This document shows positions 39,923 through 52,439 of a DNA stretch of 64,000 nt, piece after piece. Made by a program: the position numbers and the translations under genes. Source of the stretch: Callipepla californica brunnescens. Lineage: Eukaryota; Chordata; Aves; Galliformes; Odontophoridae. The stretch's first letter is position 1; every line of letters starts with the position of its first letter. The stretch covers positions 25,641,105 to 25,705,104 of the forward strand of contig JALIRH010000006.1 of the NCBI GenBank assembly GCA_023055505.1. The letters run 5' to 3'. The notes beneath the pieces were generated by a model that had not been told where the DNA came from, did no database searches, and was given only the letters and a program-made list of their open reading frames with translations.

Positions 39923-42472
39923 TGCCTAGAAAGGGTGTGTACAAGTTGTTTACTCTTTATAAACAATTCATTAGTTAAATTATTATTATTATTATCTATA
40001 TGCTTGCTTGCAGCAAAACCACAAAAGAGCAGTAATCCTTTAAAAGCAACATTTCCCTGGGATCATTTCCCGAGTAACAACAGCTCTTCAGGAGCAACTT
40101 GGCACCCAGGAATCACTATGTTGCTACTGAGTTTTGTTGGGTTTTTACCACCTGAATTACGTGTTAATTGCGCTATTTGTATTTGTAATGTGGTATTTTA
40201 ATATACTTAGCATATTTGGTGTTTTCCAGATTTCAAGCTAGATGTTCAACTTAATTCTGACTCTTTTCACAATAATTCAAATCTGTTTATTAATTGCCAT
40301 ACAGAATATCAACTGATGCTTGTTTAATTCAGCTTGCTAGCTTAAAATGAAATAGGTCATACATGGAAAGCATGTCTGAGCATGTGTGTTAAATCTGAGC
40401 CTGTACTGTGTTGGATTCACTATGCAAGGTGCTATACAAACCAATAGGAAAAGGCAAATCTGCATCTATTTTGAACAGCTGGATATATGTAGTTAATTTC
40501 TGATGCACGTGAACTTCACTTACTTCAGTATATCCTCTAAGCAATAATCCTGATCTTATTTGAAATGATTTTTTTTTTTTTTTTTTTTTTGAGTGGTTGC
40601 TCCAGAGTTTGGAAACCTTAGCCTATACCTACATTAAGGATTTATCCTACGGAAAATAAATTTGAGTTAAGGAGGTGTTCATTTTTCTGGCAAGGCTGTT
40701 TCTGCTCAAATCAGTATTTTTTTCCAATTTCTCCCTGTGCTCCCCCCACACCTTTAGGTACTTTCAGTTCTTCACTCTAGAAGTACAAACATTTGAGTCT
40801 GTATTGTAAGAACAGTTTTCAATTTGCATACCACACCTGTAATTTTCCATTGCATTTCCAATTCATTATTGCTGGAGTCTTCCAATTTCAGTCTGTTTGC
40901 ATACTAACACAGAGGGAGTCACAGTAAGAAAAAGCAAGTAAGCATTGTCATAAAAATGATCTAAAAAGAAAAATATTCATTTTGATAGCATCTAATAGTG
41001 CTTTCCGTATGTTAATATCAGATACCTTACATTTTCATTCAGAATACAGTTAATTTTTTGTAAGGAAGCCATTAATGATGATATTTCTACTCCACCGTTT
41101 TTGCTTGTTTCGCTCTTAGTCCTTGTTTTTCTCATGCCTTCAAAACATCTGTATTTGTGTGTGGTTTCATGAATGTATCTTTGTGTAGAGTACAGCTGCA
41201 GAAGAATCAAAACATTCTGATGAAGGATGAAGTAGGTACTATCAATGACTAATGGGCTTTGTTTTGTATTGCTGCCTGCCCATTTGAAAGCCAAGAATTA
41301 GATAAATGAAAGTAGTAAAGGAAGAGAAAAAGACTTAAAGATTAATTATATTGCTGTAACCTCCATGTACTTCAAAGCTATAGGGAAATAATGCTTGAAT
41401 ATTGGGTGTACTGGGATAAGAGTGTAAGGAGTATAGGGTGTATTGGGAGGAATACAACATAGAGAAGTTGAAAATGTCAAGAATATTTCAAACATGATGA
41501 GGTTTGTAAAGAAAGGAGAAGCCACCAAAAATGTGACAAATATATCTGCTTAAAATAACGTTTCTTTTGTTTTCTTTTCAGTAGTGGGGTTTGCTCATAA
41601 AGGGGAAATTTCAAAGATGTATGTTGAACTCCTATGTAAAGAATACATATATTTTTTCTTTTTTAAGTTTTTTTCCTAAGTGCTTTTTGTCTTGCATGAA
41701 GTAATATATATTACTCTGAATTTAAAGCTCTCTGTCAGGGCAAACATGCCATGACAAGTTCCTACAAGGAAAGTCCTGTAGGATCCAAATCCCAGCTGAA
41801 ATTCCTGAGTGAACCATGCTTACTGCTTGAGACTGTTACCTGACTGCTGGTCTGAGTGACTGGCTTGCAGAATACTGACTTGAAAGGCATAAAAGCCTGA
41901 GGATCAGTACATCTGGCAGTACAGGTGGCTTCTCATCAAGCCAATGAGCACTATTGTGTGTGGGTTTTTTTTTCTGAAATCCTATCATCAGGACTAGAAT
42001 TCTAAGTATGACGAAATTGCAGAAATGCTTATAATTAGTTAGCTTCTGCTAACCTGATGTTTAGAAATATCTCTTCCTTGATTGCATTTGGACTATAGCG
42101 ATGAAATAGTCTGCAATTAATCCTGCAGTTCAGCTACCCTGATGCACAGAACACAATGACTTTCCTTCCTTTTGGTGCTTTTCTCTTCCTGCAGAGGCTG
42201 GAATGTAGGAAGTGAGGGAAGAGGAAGAAAGAAAACCATACCCAATTGTAGCTCATCTCATCCCACTGCAGGATGCAGCCCGAATGTGCAACCAAACTCG
42301 GAAGCTAACAGACCTGTAGTTTGGGTGAACCATTACTTTTAACAGGAGCCATAGGAAAGCGGTATGATGCTCAGAGTTGATGAGAAGAGTCACTTCTTTT
42401 TTATAAGAGTGCATGGAGGGTATAAGAAAAAAATTGCTGAAAATTAAGCAAGCCATCAGGGGGAAGTATTTT
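39923..42472. other. Intergenic, no gene recognised
   Basis: AT-rich sequence with an (ATT)n run at about 39980-39994 and a 22-bp poly-T tract at 40569-40590. No coding signal that I can support. Confidence 0.7.
40569..40590. repeat. Poly-T tract of 22 bp
   Basis: Uninterrupted T run. On the minus strand this would be a poly-A tail, but no retrocopy was recognised next to it. Confidence 0.9.
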
Positions 42473-42680
42473 ACTGAGTGGTGAGGTGCTGGAATAGGTT
42501 GCCCAGAGAGGCAGGTACCCTGTCTATGGAGGTGTTTAAGGCCAGGTTGGATGGGGCCCTGGGTGATCTGATCTAGCACTTGATCTTGCAGCTGGCTACC
42601 CTGTCTGCAGCAGGGGGGTTGGAATTTGATAATTCTTGAGGTCCCTCCCAATCGAAGCCATTCTGTGATTCTGTGATTCC
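42473..42680 (+). mobile_element. CR1 LINE 3' UTR fragment (about 200 bp)
   Basis: Short plus-oriented CR1 3' end. Blocks include GGTTGCCCAGAGAGGCAGGT, TTTAAGGCCAGGTTGGATGGGGCCCTGGG and TTGAGGTCCCTCCCAATC. It ends in CR1 3' direct repeats ATTCTGTG ATTCTGTG ATTCC. It carries no ORF2 sequence. The well-preserved terminal repeat suggests a younger insertion than the ~1-kb copies nearby. Confidence 0.94.
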
Positions 42681-45229
42681 TATAAATTAATGTGCTTTTT
42701 CTTCTCATATATGCTTTGCAATAGTTTCAGTTACAAGAGAAGATGGGAACAGTGCCACAAGCTTGCTGCCCTGATTATTTTCTTAAACAGCAAGCTGGAA
42801 AAGGACTGATTTGTTTTCATCTGTGTGCATCTGTACATCTGTTAAGCTAAATAGATTGAAGGGATTGGGAAATATGGTCAGACTAAACAGTGATTTCTAT
42901 GCTTTTTATAGATGGAAATGACCTAGCTACTCAGATATAATGTTTTCTTTCATAAAAAAAAAAGAAACACAGATGAATTAAAATGAGCGGTACTGTTCAA
43001 AATTTATTCTACAAATGACATAGTTTTGATCAATTATTTCTGAAAATACAGAGTACCTCTGGTGTTTAGAAACATGCAAATATATTTTCGTTGTGAAAGA
43101 AGTTCAATTAAATGAGCACAATATATCAAATATTACCAATATTTTCTGTTTGTTTTTTTTTTTTTAGCATATAAATGCCAGGAAATACAATTAAATGTCT
43201 ACTGTTAATAATAGTAATTAGGCAGCAATACGTACATCGCAGTCTTTCCTTTCCCATCCCCTGAAAGACTGTGGTGTGTATCAGAAGCACTTTTTCATTT
43301 GTAAAAGGTTCTGTTTTAAATCTGAATGTGGTTTATTTGAAATTTCAGTTTCAAATTCATTTTTTTCCAACTGAATATTAGGCATGTATAAACATTTAGA
43401 AGATATCACGATGTATGTCTGTCATGCAGTGTGCATTGTTTATGGACAGTAGTTGTAATAAACTTGCAGAGGATTACAATAGGTTTTTCCAAGCCTAAGC
43501 AATCGACAGCATCATCAAGCTTAATGTCATTAGTCACGTCTGTGTGAAATTGTGTTAGTGTAGCAGCCATTCAGCTGATTATGGATAGACAGTACTTAGA
43601 TGCTGAAGGAATAAACAGGGAAATCAGAGCACTGATATCCATCACAGAAAAGAATGATGCAGGCACATCCAAAATCCTTGTACATAATGGCATTTCCACT
43701 GGAAAAATAAATTGGTTCCAGTGACCCACAGGTAACTCTATATTTATCTTTGTCAGGAACTGTAACATTTTAAGACAAAAGTAACTTACTGGCAATTTTC
43801 TTTTTTCTGTTCTGTTTGTAATAGAAAAGTTTGAGATGAAGGACAGAAAAACAGCGAGCTCCATTTCTTCCATCTGTGTAACCACAAAGGGAAGGAAAGC
43901 AAGGTTAAAATGCACACAAGGTAACTAGCAGGTTGTGCCCTGATCAAGATAACTGCCTCATTGTGTCTGTTACAAATGTTGTCATGACTTTAGTTCAAGC
44001 TTTGGCCTTAAACAATGGGGACCGTGAAATACATACTTGTTACATATTGTGAATGTTATGAGAATGACTTAAATATTTTATACAAGGGTAGAAATAGGTC
44101 TTGAACAAACATTACCTAGCCATAACATTCTGGAACGTGGACTGCTCAAACAATTGTGGCTGGGGAGAGGTTCCTACAGGAAGACTCATAACCCAAATTC
44201 AGTTTGTTTTCAGGTCTCCAGTTTTAGGAAGGCTTTTTTTTTTCAGTTTACTGCAGAAGGGCTGTGTGGTAAGGGAAGCAGAGTTTTCTCTGTGTCTGCT
44301 TTTCCTTGAGGGCTTCAAAGAGGAAGAATTATTTTAAGTTTACAAGATGCTCTAAAGACTTAAAAGGCCACAAGAAATCTTTTTGGAAATAAGCTGAAGA
44401 CTGCTCTTTTGTCCCTTTGTTTCAGATTGGTTCATTCTAGAACGTGGGTATATAGGAGATACATCTATCTAAAAAATTAAATAGGCCCTAGAAGCTGGCA
44501 GGGACCCAGATACTGTAGCTCAGACATCTGTATGCTGTAACCCTTGATTCCTTTATGGTTGAAGTAGCAGCAAAATCAGAAATTATTTCTTCCCATTTAG
44601 GAAAAACTCGTTAAAAAATCATAGTGGTGGTCTTGGGCCATTATGCAGACCACAGGCCACCTCTGTCAATCCAGAAGGTCAACTGAATGGCTCAGACAGA
44701 CCAACTAACAGCTGCTTGTATCCTCCTTAGGATGAGTCCAAATCACTCAGTTCCTGTGGTTACTGCTCACTTTCTTTTCAAATCCCAGTCTATTTCAATC
44801 TATTGTCCTGTGTTCTTTGAAAGGACTATCATCTACGCTTGAAGGACTGCCTTTCACACTACTCTTTACTATGGAAACGTCACAGTCTCATAACCTGAAA
44901 GAGCCCAGATCCAAATTTGCCAAGTGTAGAGTCAGGGAATTCTTACAGGACAAATCCTGGATCAAAAATTCATGCTAGCTGGAGTCTTGCTGCCCCTAGG
45001 ATATCTGTTTCAGTAAGCCTCTCTTATGAAGGAAGTTGCAAACTGGCTCCAGATATATCCCCTCAGAAATAAACTAGCAATATTTTATACCTATAAAATG
45101 AACAACTTTTAATCTGTGGTAGATAGACTAGCTAGCAGCTCTTTCGACTATTTAGGAGAAATGATAAACTGCTAAGGCTCTGTGGTTTCTTGGTGATGGA
45201 ATTTCTTTTTGTAGCTATAGGGACACAGT

Positions 45230-45347
45230 AAGAATATTGTGTGAAACACTGGGGAAACAGTTCTGAACTGTACTGTGCTGAGATCACTGGAACTGCTAAG
45301 AGCACCGATGATCATAAAAACTGGCACTGTGAACGTTTTGTAGCTGT
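45230..45347 (+). repeat. Copy 1 of a ~118-bp near-identical duplicate
   Basis: The segment beginning AAGAATATTGTGTGAAACAC and ending TTTTGTAGCTGT recurs at 47748..47865 with about four mismatches in 118 bp. Flanks are unrelated. Read in frame from the internal GTGAAACAC it is open (VKHWGNSSE... ...NWHCERFVAV). All differences between the copies change an amino acid, so there is no sign of coding constraint. It does not match CR1 or the mariner element. It could be a fragment of an unlisted repeat family or a small local duplication. Confidence 0.93.
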
Positions 45348-47747
45348 CTTCCTAATGTTTTCTAGAAGATTAAAGAACAATGCACTAAAACTAAGAACTT
45401 CTTTTGGAACTTTATACTTTACATGCCTATGATAGTTTCATTTGCTTTAATATTTTATTCGTTAGGGAGATTTCAAAGCTTCCGACACAATATAGAATAC
45501 ACAATATAGAACAGAAATGATAAATAAGGCAGTGTTCTTTAGAAGGAAGAGAAGTGCATCCGTTCTTATAAGAGAGGGTTTTCTAATTTAGCATCTTTAA
45601 TTATGTTAGTGCAAAAGGAAAAATATTTAATGAACATTCTGAACTGTAGAAGAGCACTCTAGACAGTGGTCTGTTGTTGTTTTTTTTTTGTTCGTCTTTG
45701 ACATGTCCATAACATGCTAACTTTTAAGACACAGCTTCTGCATACCTAAGACTCTTAAAATCTTACTTTTTGAGATAGCACCTGAGGCTCAATGTTGAAG
45801 CAGACTCTTGGTGGTGAAAATTAACAGGTAAATCGCTATAATTGAGGAGCTAAACATCTCTCTTACAAACAGAGCACATTGGTTAGGAGGTTTTCAGAAC
45901 ACTCATTACAAGAAAGTGTTAAATACTATGAGTTACTCTGTGGGCCAGACTGGATTCAGAGAGCTGGAGATAATGGGACTATAAAGATGATATGTAGCTA
46001 GCAACAGTTGTGGCTTGCTTAGGGACACAAGTAAACACAGTCTGGTTAGGATACTTAACAGGATAAATGTGGAAAAAAAGAAGGGATGAAACAAACAATA
46101 TATCAACTGACTTGTGGGCAGTTTTTAGTACATGCATGTTCCTCTGTAGTGCTGAGAAGAAAAAACATGCCAGGACTGTAGAATAAGGGTTCAAATGTTT
46201 CCCTTGCACACATACCTACTCCTGCTGCCCTTTGTTTTTAATGTTTTCATTGCGTTGTGCATTGTGATCACTCTCTGGGTATACTCTGCCTTCATTCTCC
46301 AGAGACACTTATTTCCCCACACCCCTGTCTGGCAGACTCACTGCCTCCTCTCCTCTCTTGACTTCCTCGGGTGCCTCAGTCACAGCTGATATTAAGGAAA
46401 ACACTGCTGGGATGACAGGAAGTTGTGGTAGTCATGTTGGATAGAAAAAGATGCTACAGGTCAAAAATATAAAAGATTACATTCACTGAGACACGGTGTC
46501 AGTCAGTAATCGTGGCCAGGTGCCCGGACAGGCTGCAGCCTCTGTGTGCAGGGACAGGCAGGGCCATCAGGTGGGAGACAGGCACAGATCACTGTGAACT
46601 CTGCGAATGACAGCATTTTCTATCATTCATAAAAGTAGTTAAAAAAAGACTAACACAACACATTTTTTTTTTCCTCAGGAAGGCTATTTCCTGAATAGGC
46701 ATTAAAAGCACTGTGTTTGGGCTTTCTTCTTTGTTCTTTTTGTTCTTGCTTACACAGTAAGTTCATGGAAATCTCTCTGTGAGATGATGAAGATTACAAA
46801 TTGATTTTTGCTTCGACCTTTGGCATTCAGATACCAGTGTATCTGCTTGCTATTTTTTCATATTCTTCTTCATGTGTGTCTTCTAGAATTGATAGAAAGT
46901 ACCCCCCAAAACAGAGAGAATACAATAACCATTAATGTAATACCTGTAGTTTGTCATAGTCACAAATAAGTTTTAAAAAGCTAAATTAGAATGTATGTAT
47001 GACATCTAGCTATGTTCATTAAAATTAGCTCAAGTTTACTAGTACAGAAATTTAGCTCTGGCATGGCAACTGAATTGTCGCTTCTAATTTAGATCATTTT
47101 TTTTACTCATTAGTCTTACTTTGTGTATACCCTTTCCTCTTAATGAGAGCAGAAAGAAAATCTGCAGCCTACTGAGTTAGACACCATAATTGTAAGCTTG
47201 TTTCAGGGCCTCTCAAACCACAGGTTTTGTTAATATTATAAGCCAATTTAGTGGCAAAGCTCTATTAACAAATATAGTTCAGCAGTTTTTTAAAGCAGAA
47301 GTAAAAAAAGATCAGCTCTTCATATATTTTTTTCTGCACAGAACATCTTGGTGCAGCGAGATCATATGCTGGTACAGCTGGATCGTGTGTTATCCACATT
47401 TTCTGACTGTCATGGTGATTTACTGTTGTGACCCAAACTTTCCTGCCTCTGCATGCTAATATGTGTAAGCTGTTTGTTTAACTGTATGGTCAAAAGTATG
47501 GGAAATACCGTCCCATGTGCTGGTGACCTTGCCTGCACCATGTAAGCTATGGTCAATCACTGGTGGCTGTAAATTGTTAGAACAGTTCTTTACATGGCTT
47601 TGGCGTTAAAACATAATTCATGGGTACAGCTGAGGAACAAACCTGTGATCATTTCCAAATTGCTCTTTGTATACAGTCACCATAGTATGGAAACCAAGAA
47701 AAAACAATAGTGATTCTCAGTAGCCATGAAGGATCCCATGAACAGAA

Positions 47748-47865
47748 AAGAATATTGTGTGAAACACTGGGGAAACAGTTCTGAACAGTACTGTGCTGAG
47801 ATCACTGGAACTGCTAAGAGCACCAACGATCATAAAAACTGGCACTGTGAAGGTTTTGTAGCTGT
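47748..47865 (+). repeat. Copy 2 of the ~118-bp near-identical duplicate
   Basis: Same orientation as the copy at 45230..45347, offset 2518 bp. Mismatches are T to A in the CTGTACTG/CAGTACTG block, GAT to AAC near the middle, and CGT to GGT near the 3' end. Immediately after it comes a 16-bp tandem duplication built on GATCCCAATAAT. Confidence 0.93.
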
Positions 47866-47869
47866 TTTA

Positions 47870-47901
47870 GATCCCAATAATAACTGATCCCAATAATGAG
47901 A
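47870..47901 (+). repeat. 16-bp tandem duplication
   Basis: GATCCCAATAAT occurs at 47870 and again at 47886, so two units of period 16. It directly abuts the 3' edge of copy 2 of the 118-bp duplicate and is absent after copy 1. Confidence 0.8.
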
Positions 47902-48354
47902 CTGTTAGGAAAATGAAATCTGTGCAACGTATGCAGAAATGGTGTTTTTTCTTTAAATGAGTTTGTAAACAACTTTTGTATATGGGCTAACAAATATAGG
48001 GGTGAAGGAAGAAGTCCAGGGCATGCAGACATCCAGCTGCAGGTGTTTTGTTAAGCGGGTAGGCTCTCTTAAGTCCTTCTGGTTTGCCTGTGGGGAGGGA
48101 TCAACTCTTACTGCTGCTTGCTGTATCGCTCTCAGTACTTGACTGGGACTGCATTAGATTGGATTAAAATAATGAGCAGCTCTTTACTTTCCAAGGCAAA
48201 ACCAAGAATTTCACTGGGAATGATCACACAGCCATGCAATAAAATTTACTCATCATGCTTGTGGGGAAAAGGGTTGGTTACTGTTTTAGGCAGGCAAGGT
48301 AAATTGTTTTCTATATCTGATGGTTCTTCAGGACACTTTCAGTTAAAATAAAAA

Positions 48355-48381
48355 AAAGAAAAAGAAAGAGAGAGAGAGAGA
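48355..48381. repeat. A-rich to (AG)n microsatellite
   Basis: AAAAAGAAA grading into about seven AG units. Confidence 0.8.
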
Positions 48382-48999
48382 TCTCTTGGATGAGAAGGCA
48401 GTTTCTGTATAAACTTGATCTACTCTGTTCATTCCTGCACATGAGAGAACACCTGAGAAGAGTAAGCAATGAACAGATTCTAACACAGTATGTAACAATA
48501 TTTTTCCTTTACTCCTCTATTTTCCTGCACTTACATGTGAAACATGGTTCTTGCTCTACACATTATAGGACCTGAGGAGGTCCGTGATGCTGTCTCACAG
48601 ATGTGGCTTATTAATTTTTCACATTTTCTGGAATTGGAATGGTCTTGAACACTGTCTCTAATTGTACTTTCATTTTACTCAGGATTTTTGTGGCATCTAT
48701 CTTAACTACTAAGAATATAGATTTAATCAGATTACTGCAATACCGTGAATTTTAATTAAAATGACACTAACCATGTTGTAATGCCCAAATATTAATTATG
48801 TTTTATATATTTCATGCTTTATTGACTCTTCAACTTCTAGAAATGCTCCCCAAGTTAAATACTCACTAGAATACTGGGTGTAATTATAAACAGTGGCATA
48901 TCAGAAGCTCCCACAAGGACAGTGGGAGTGGGGAAGCAGGCAGGAGGGGTATGGTGAAAGAGAAGCATGCGCTAGTTCTGTCCCATATTGACTCTGGGC

Positions 49000-49570
49000 T
49001 GTGCAGGCACATTGCTGGCTTATGTCTAGCTGCCACCCATCAGTACCTCCAAGTCCTTTTCAGCAGGGCTGTGCTTTATCCTTCCATCCCACAGCTTGTA
49101 TTGATTTTTGGAGTTACCTCAACCCAGGTGAAAGATCTGGCACTTGGATTGTTGAACCTCATGAGATTCTCCTGGGCCACTGCTCAAGCCTGTCTAGGTC
49201 TCTCTGGACGGCATCCTGAGGGATGCTGACTGCACCACACAGCTTGGTGTCTTCTGCAAACCTCCTGAGGGTGCACGTGATCCCACTGTGGAGCATTGGT
49301 TCCAGCACTGACCCCTGAGGGACAGCACTCATCACCAACCTCCATCTGGACACTGATCCACTGACCATGACTGAGTACGATTTTGCAGCCAGTTTGCTGT
49401 CTATTTAACAGTCCACACATCCATGTCTTTCCAGTTTGGAGAGAAGGATGTTGTGGGGTACTGTGTTGAAGACCTTAGTGAAGTCCAGATGGATGACATC
49501 AGTGGTTTTTCCCTCATTTACTGATGCAGTTACACCACCACAGAAAACCACTATGTTGGTCAGGGTCAGG
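49000..49570 (-). mobile_element. CR1 LINE internal fragment, inverted
   Basis: Minus-oriented CR1 covering ORF2 RT-coding sequence only. Complements of conserved blocks include ACATTGCTGGCTTATGTCTAGC, CAGCAGGGCTGTGCTTTATCC, CACCACACAGCTTGGTGTC, TCCAGCACTGACCCCTGAGGGACA and GAAGTCCAGATGGATGACATCAG. It continues to GACTGATGCAGTTACACC...TTGGTCAGG at about 49570. Unlike the other inverted copies it lacks the CR1 3' UTR and terminal octamers, so both ends are missing. Minus-strand frames (about 49159-49420) contain the RT block PQGSVLEP followed by TCTLRRFAEDTKLCGAVS, where FAEDTKL replaces the catalytic F(A)DD motif. Confidence 0.93.
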
Positions 49571-51217
49571 GAACTCCTAAGAGTCCACTCACTGACATTA
49601 AATCATTTTCCCTAGATGATTAATTTCCTGAACTGAGTACGAAGAAAATAATCTGAGTTACCACAGGCACCCTTTCTTAGCAGAAGAAAGTTGCAATGGA
49701 AAATAATGCCTAAACCAGTGGTGGTTATCCATATCCCCAAAATTATCCCCAAAATCTGAACCGCAAAATCGTGATTTTAAATCACACTTATCTTCTCTTG
49801 TCTCCAGGAAGGCAGAAAAGGAATCACAGATAATCAAAGCAGATTTCTTCTGCATTATTCACGCTGAAGACAGGCAGAACAAGTCAGAACACTGAATTAA
49901 TCTGAGAGAAGTGAAGATTTGGCCATGAATAGAAAGTAGGATAAAGGATAGAAATGAGTCACAGATGACCCTAAGATATCAAGCAGTGTTTATAATTCTT
50001 ATAAATTCCTCCCAAATAGCAAGATTTTTCTTGGTCTTGTGGTGTTCCTGTAAAACTTCAGCTCACTCAGGAATTTGTCTGTTTAGTGAAAGTCTCCCTT
50101 TCCAAGCAGCTGCCCACCTCTTGAAATTAGAGAGAAGTCTGCGCATGGCAGGAGAAGCAGACACAGGGCAGAACTGATGTTTGGAACAGAAGTTAGTTGT
50201 TCATTCTGGAGACAAAGCAGCAGATGCGACTGCTGACAAGCAAGAGCTCTGGAAGCTTCAGAGGATCACAGTAACACAGTGTACTAGATATGGAAGAGCC
50301 TGCTAGTTAACACGGCACCTCATATCTGCTGGGGAAAGGCATGGTTCATGAGATACACAGACATGTTTCTCTTAGAAATCTCACTATGGGATAGACTCAC
50401 GATTCGTGACTTTAAAAACAGAAATGCTGGATTGAGCAATGAGGAAAAAAGCAGCTGGTGATGGTTCTAGAGAACTTGTTAAGAGACAGAGTGTTCTTTA
50501 CAGCCAGCAAGCCACCTGGGGAGTAGCCTAGAGATAAAATTAGAAGAGACTGGTAAGAGTTGGACAATATACATGAAAATGATCTGCGTAAAAATTGATC
50601 ATCCCTTTTAATTGATCATAGAAAATCAGACACAGCCATCGTTTGTAAGACCAAATGCTGTTAAACCTGACCAAATATGAACACACAAAATAGAAATGGA
50701 AACACACAGGCAAAACATCGTGTTGCAAAGGAGGCTGTTAAGAATGCTGAATCACAGCTAAAGAGTTTTTGCAAGATCTGTACTGTACCCAGATAAATGG
50801 AAAATACCAAGTTGGGAGATTAAGCAAAGATCCAGCAAGAACACTGGGAGAAGGTGGATTTGCAAAAGCAACAGATAATGTGGTTTGAAGGTTTTTTAGG
50901 TAACTTCTGAACATCTCCTGTCTGTTGTTACAAAGGTTTCTGACCCATAGGAGTTATTTCCAATAGCATGCAGTGAAAAGGATTACACTGTTCAGATGTG
51001 CACAAGACATGATTTCTGCTTAGCAGCAACAGTTTTCATTTCTCACAGTTTCCAAATCCTGCAGCTGAAGTGCAACCAAAGTACCTCCCTGGCACCACAC
51101 AGGTTTCCATGGCCTCAGAAAGGAGCAGGGAGATAACGTTTATCATGGGAGACTAAAGCCAGCTTCCTTCTTCGTGTAACCTCCTGCACAACCTCCTAGA
51201 CAACCTACGTACTGCAA
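49571..51217. other. Intergenic, no gene recognised
   Basis: Mixed-composition DNA between two CR1 fragments. No recognised exon or repeat. Confidence 0.65.
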
Positions 51218-51361
51218 AGGCTGCCCAGAGAGGCTGTGGAGTCTCTGTCTGTGGGGATCTCCAAAAGCCACCTGGATGTGGGCCTGGGCAGCCTGCTCTG
51301 AGTGGCCCTGCTGGAACAGGGAGCGGGGCAAAGTGTCCCTGCCAACCTCAACCATCCTACG
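51218..51361 (+). mobile_element. CR1 LINE 3' UTR fragment, truncated
   Basis: Plus-oriented remnant with CR1 3' UTR blocks GGCTGCCCAGAGAGGCTGTGGAGTCTC, TGGGCCTGGGCAGCCTGCTCTGAGTGGCCCTGC and CCAACCTCAACCATCCTACG. The terminal octamers are lost. It lies about 1.1 kb upstream of the AHR CpG island. Confidence 0.88.
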
Positions 51362-52439
51362 CAGTGATGTGTGAGTGTCTGACAGTATTTAAGCAGCATC
51401 AAAAGTCAAGAAACAGATGAGATCTTGAGCTCCAGTGAAGTATAACAAGTTGCGAGAGATTTTGTACAGTCTCAGTGAAGGAGTAAAAGACAGACTGGAA
51501 ACAATCAAAAATTGGAAGAAGAGCTTTAAACAATGGCTGCAAGCTTTCAACACAAAGGTAATGTAGGCGGAGAGAAGAATGAAAGCAGAACAGCAATTTG
51601 TGTTGTATGTGGAGTGATCACAGCACGTTCGTGTTGACAGAGGAAAGAGCCAGTGAGCAGGAAGAGGTTAGGGGTGAGAGGAGTAGTGAAAGAAATGGGC
51701 AATTTAAGCTGGAAGAAACAGGGAGTTTGGATGAGTTAGGAGAGTATAGAAGGCATCCACTTTTCATTCCTGTTCTAAAATCAAAAGAAAGGAGCTGGAA
51801 AAGAGAAGGCAGGAGGATGTGGCATGTAATTGCCCTTTGTTTTCCCAGAGTACTTGCAAGGTCTGATGAGAAGAAACCACGAAGAGGAAAGGGATGGCAG
51901 AAAGATAGCAGTGAAGAGCTGACATCCTCTGCAAAGGTGCTTGGCCTGGAATGTGGCAGGAATGTGACTGCAACTTGTAAGGCATACCATTTGTTCAGTG
52001 CTTTTTTTTCCCCCCGTGGATTTCAGCAAACGTTATTTGCTGAACGCTGCTGAAGTTCTATTTTTTCAAAACATCATTTGACCAACTCCTTGTCTCCCAG
52101 CAAGCACGCTAGCGTTTTCAAGATTTATTTAAATTAATTTTATCTGAATACTGTGGCTTCAGCACACTCTGTATCTGGGATAGCTTCCCAGGCAATTAAA
52201 CCCGAGCAATTAAGCTGGTAAACAAGCGTGCGTTATGCTGTCTAATTCACGCTGTGCGCTTCTGAGGACGAGGCCCATGCCGCTGCGGGATGCATGGGAC
52301 GTCGGAGCCGGGCAACCAATTGCACAATCCCGGCGCTGTTTCTCACCAGCTGCCGTATGGCAATACCTGGGGCACGGCTGACAAACTGTCAGCGAACCGA
52401 GCACTTGCATAACCACAGCATTGCTTTCAACAGCCAGCC
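51362..52439. other. AHR upstream flank
   Basis: Unique-looking sequence rising in GC content from about 52.2 kb. It contains a minus-strand TNGCGTG match (CACGCTA at 52105..52111), the core of an aryl hydrocarbon response element. A + strand open frame of about 150 codons (51598..52053) is Glu/Arg/Ser-rich with no recognisable domain. I treat it as chance. Confidence 0.6.

Larger units (their letters stand above)
42681..48999. other. Intergenic, no gene recognised
   Basis: AT-rich DNA. The notable content is the pair of ~118-bp near-identical segments at 45.2 and 47.7 kb, a 16-bp tandem duplication at 47.87-47.90 kb and a short (AG)n at 48.36-48.38 kb. No exon was identified. Confidence 0.7.

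Noticed and set aside
1..52000. Exons of AGR2/AGR3, the neighbours of AHR in mammals
   Set aside because: No thioredoxin-fold CXXS/KTEL-type coding sequence was seen in any frame. The neighbour genes are presumably farther upstream.
51598..52053. Plus-strand 151-codon Glu/Arg-rich frame upstream of AHR
   Set aside because: No recognisable domain, no splice context, and purine-rich DNA explains the composition.
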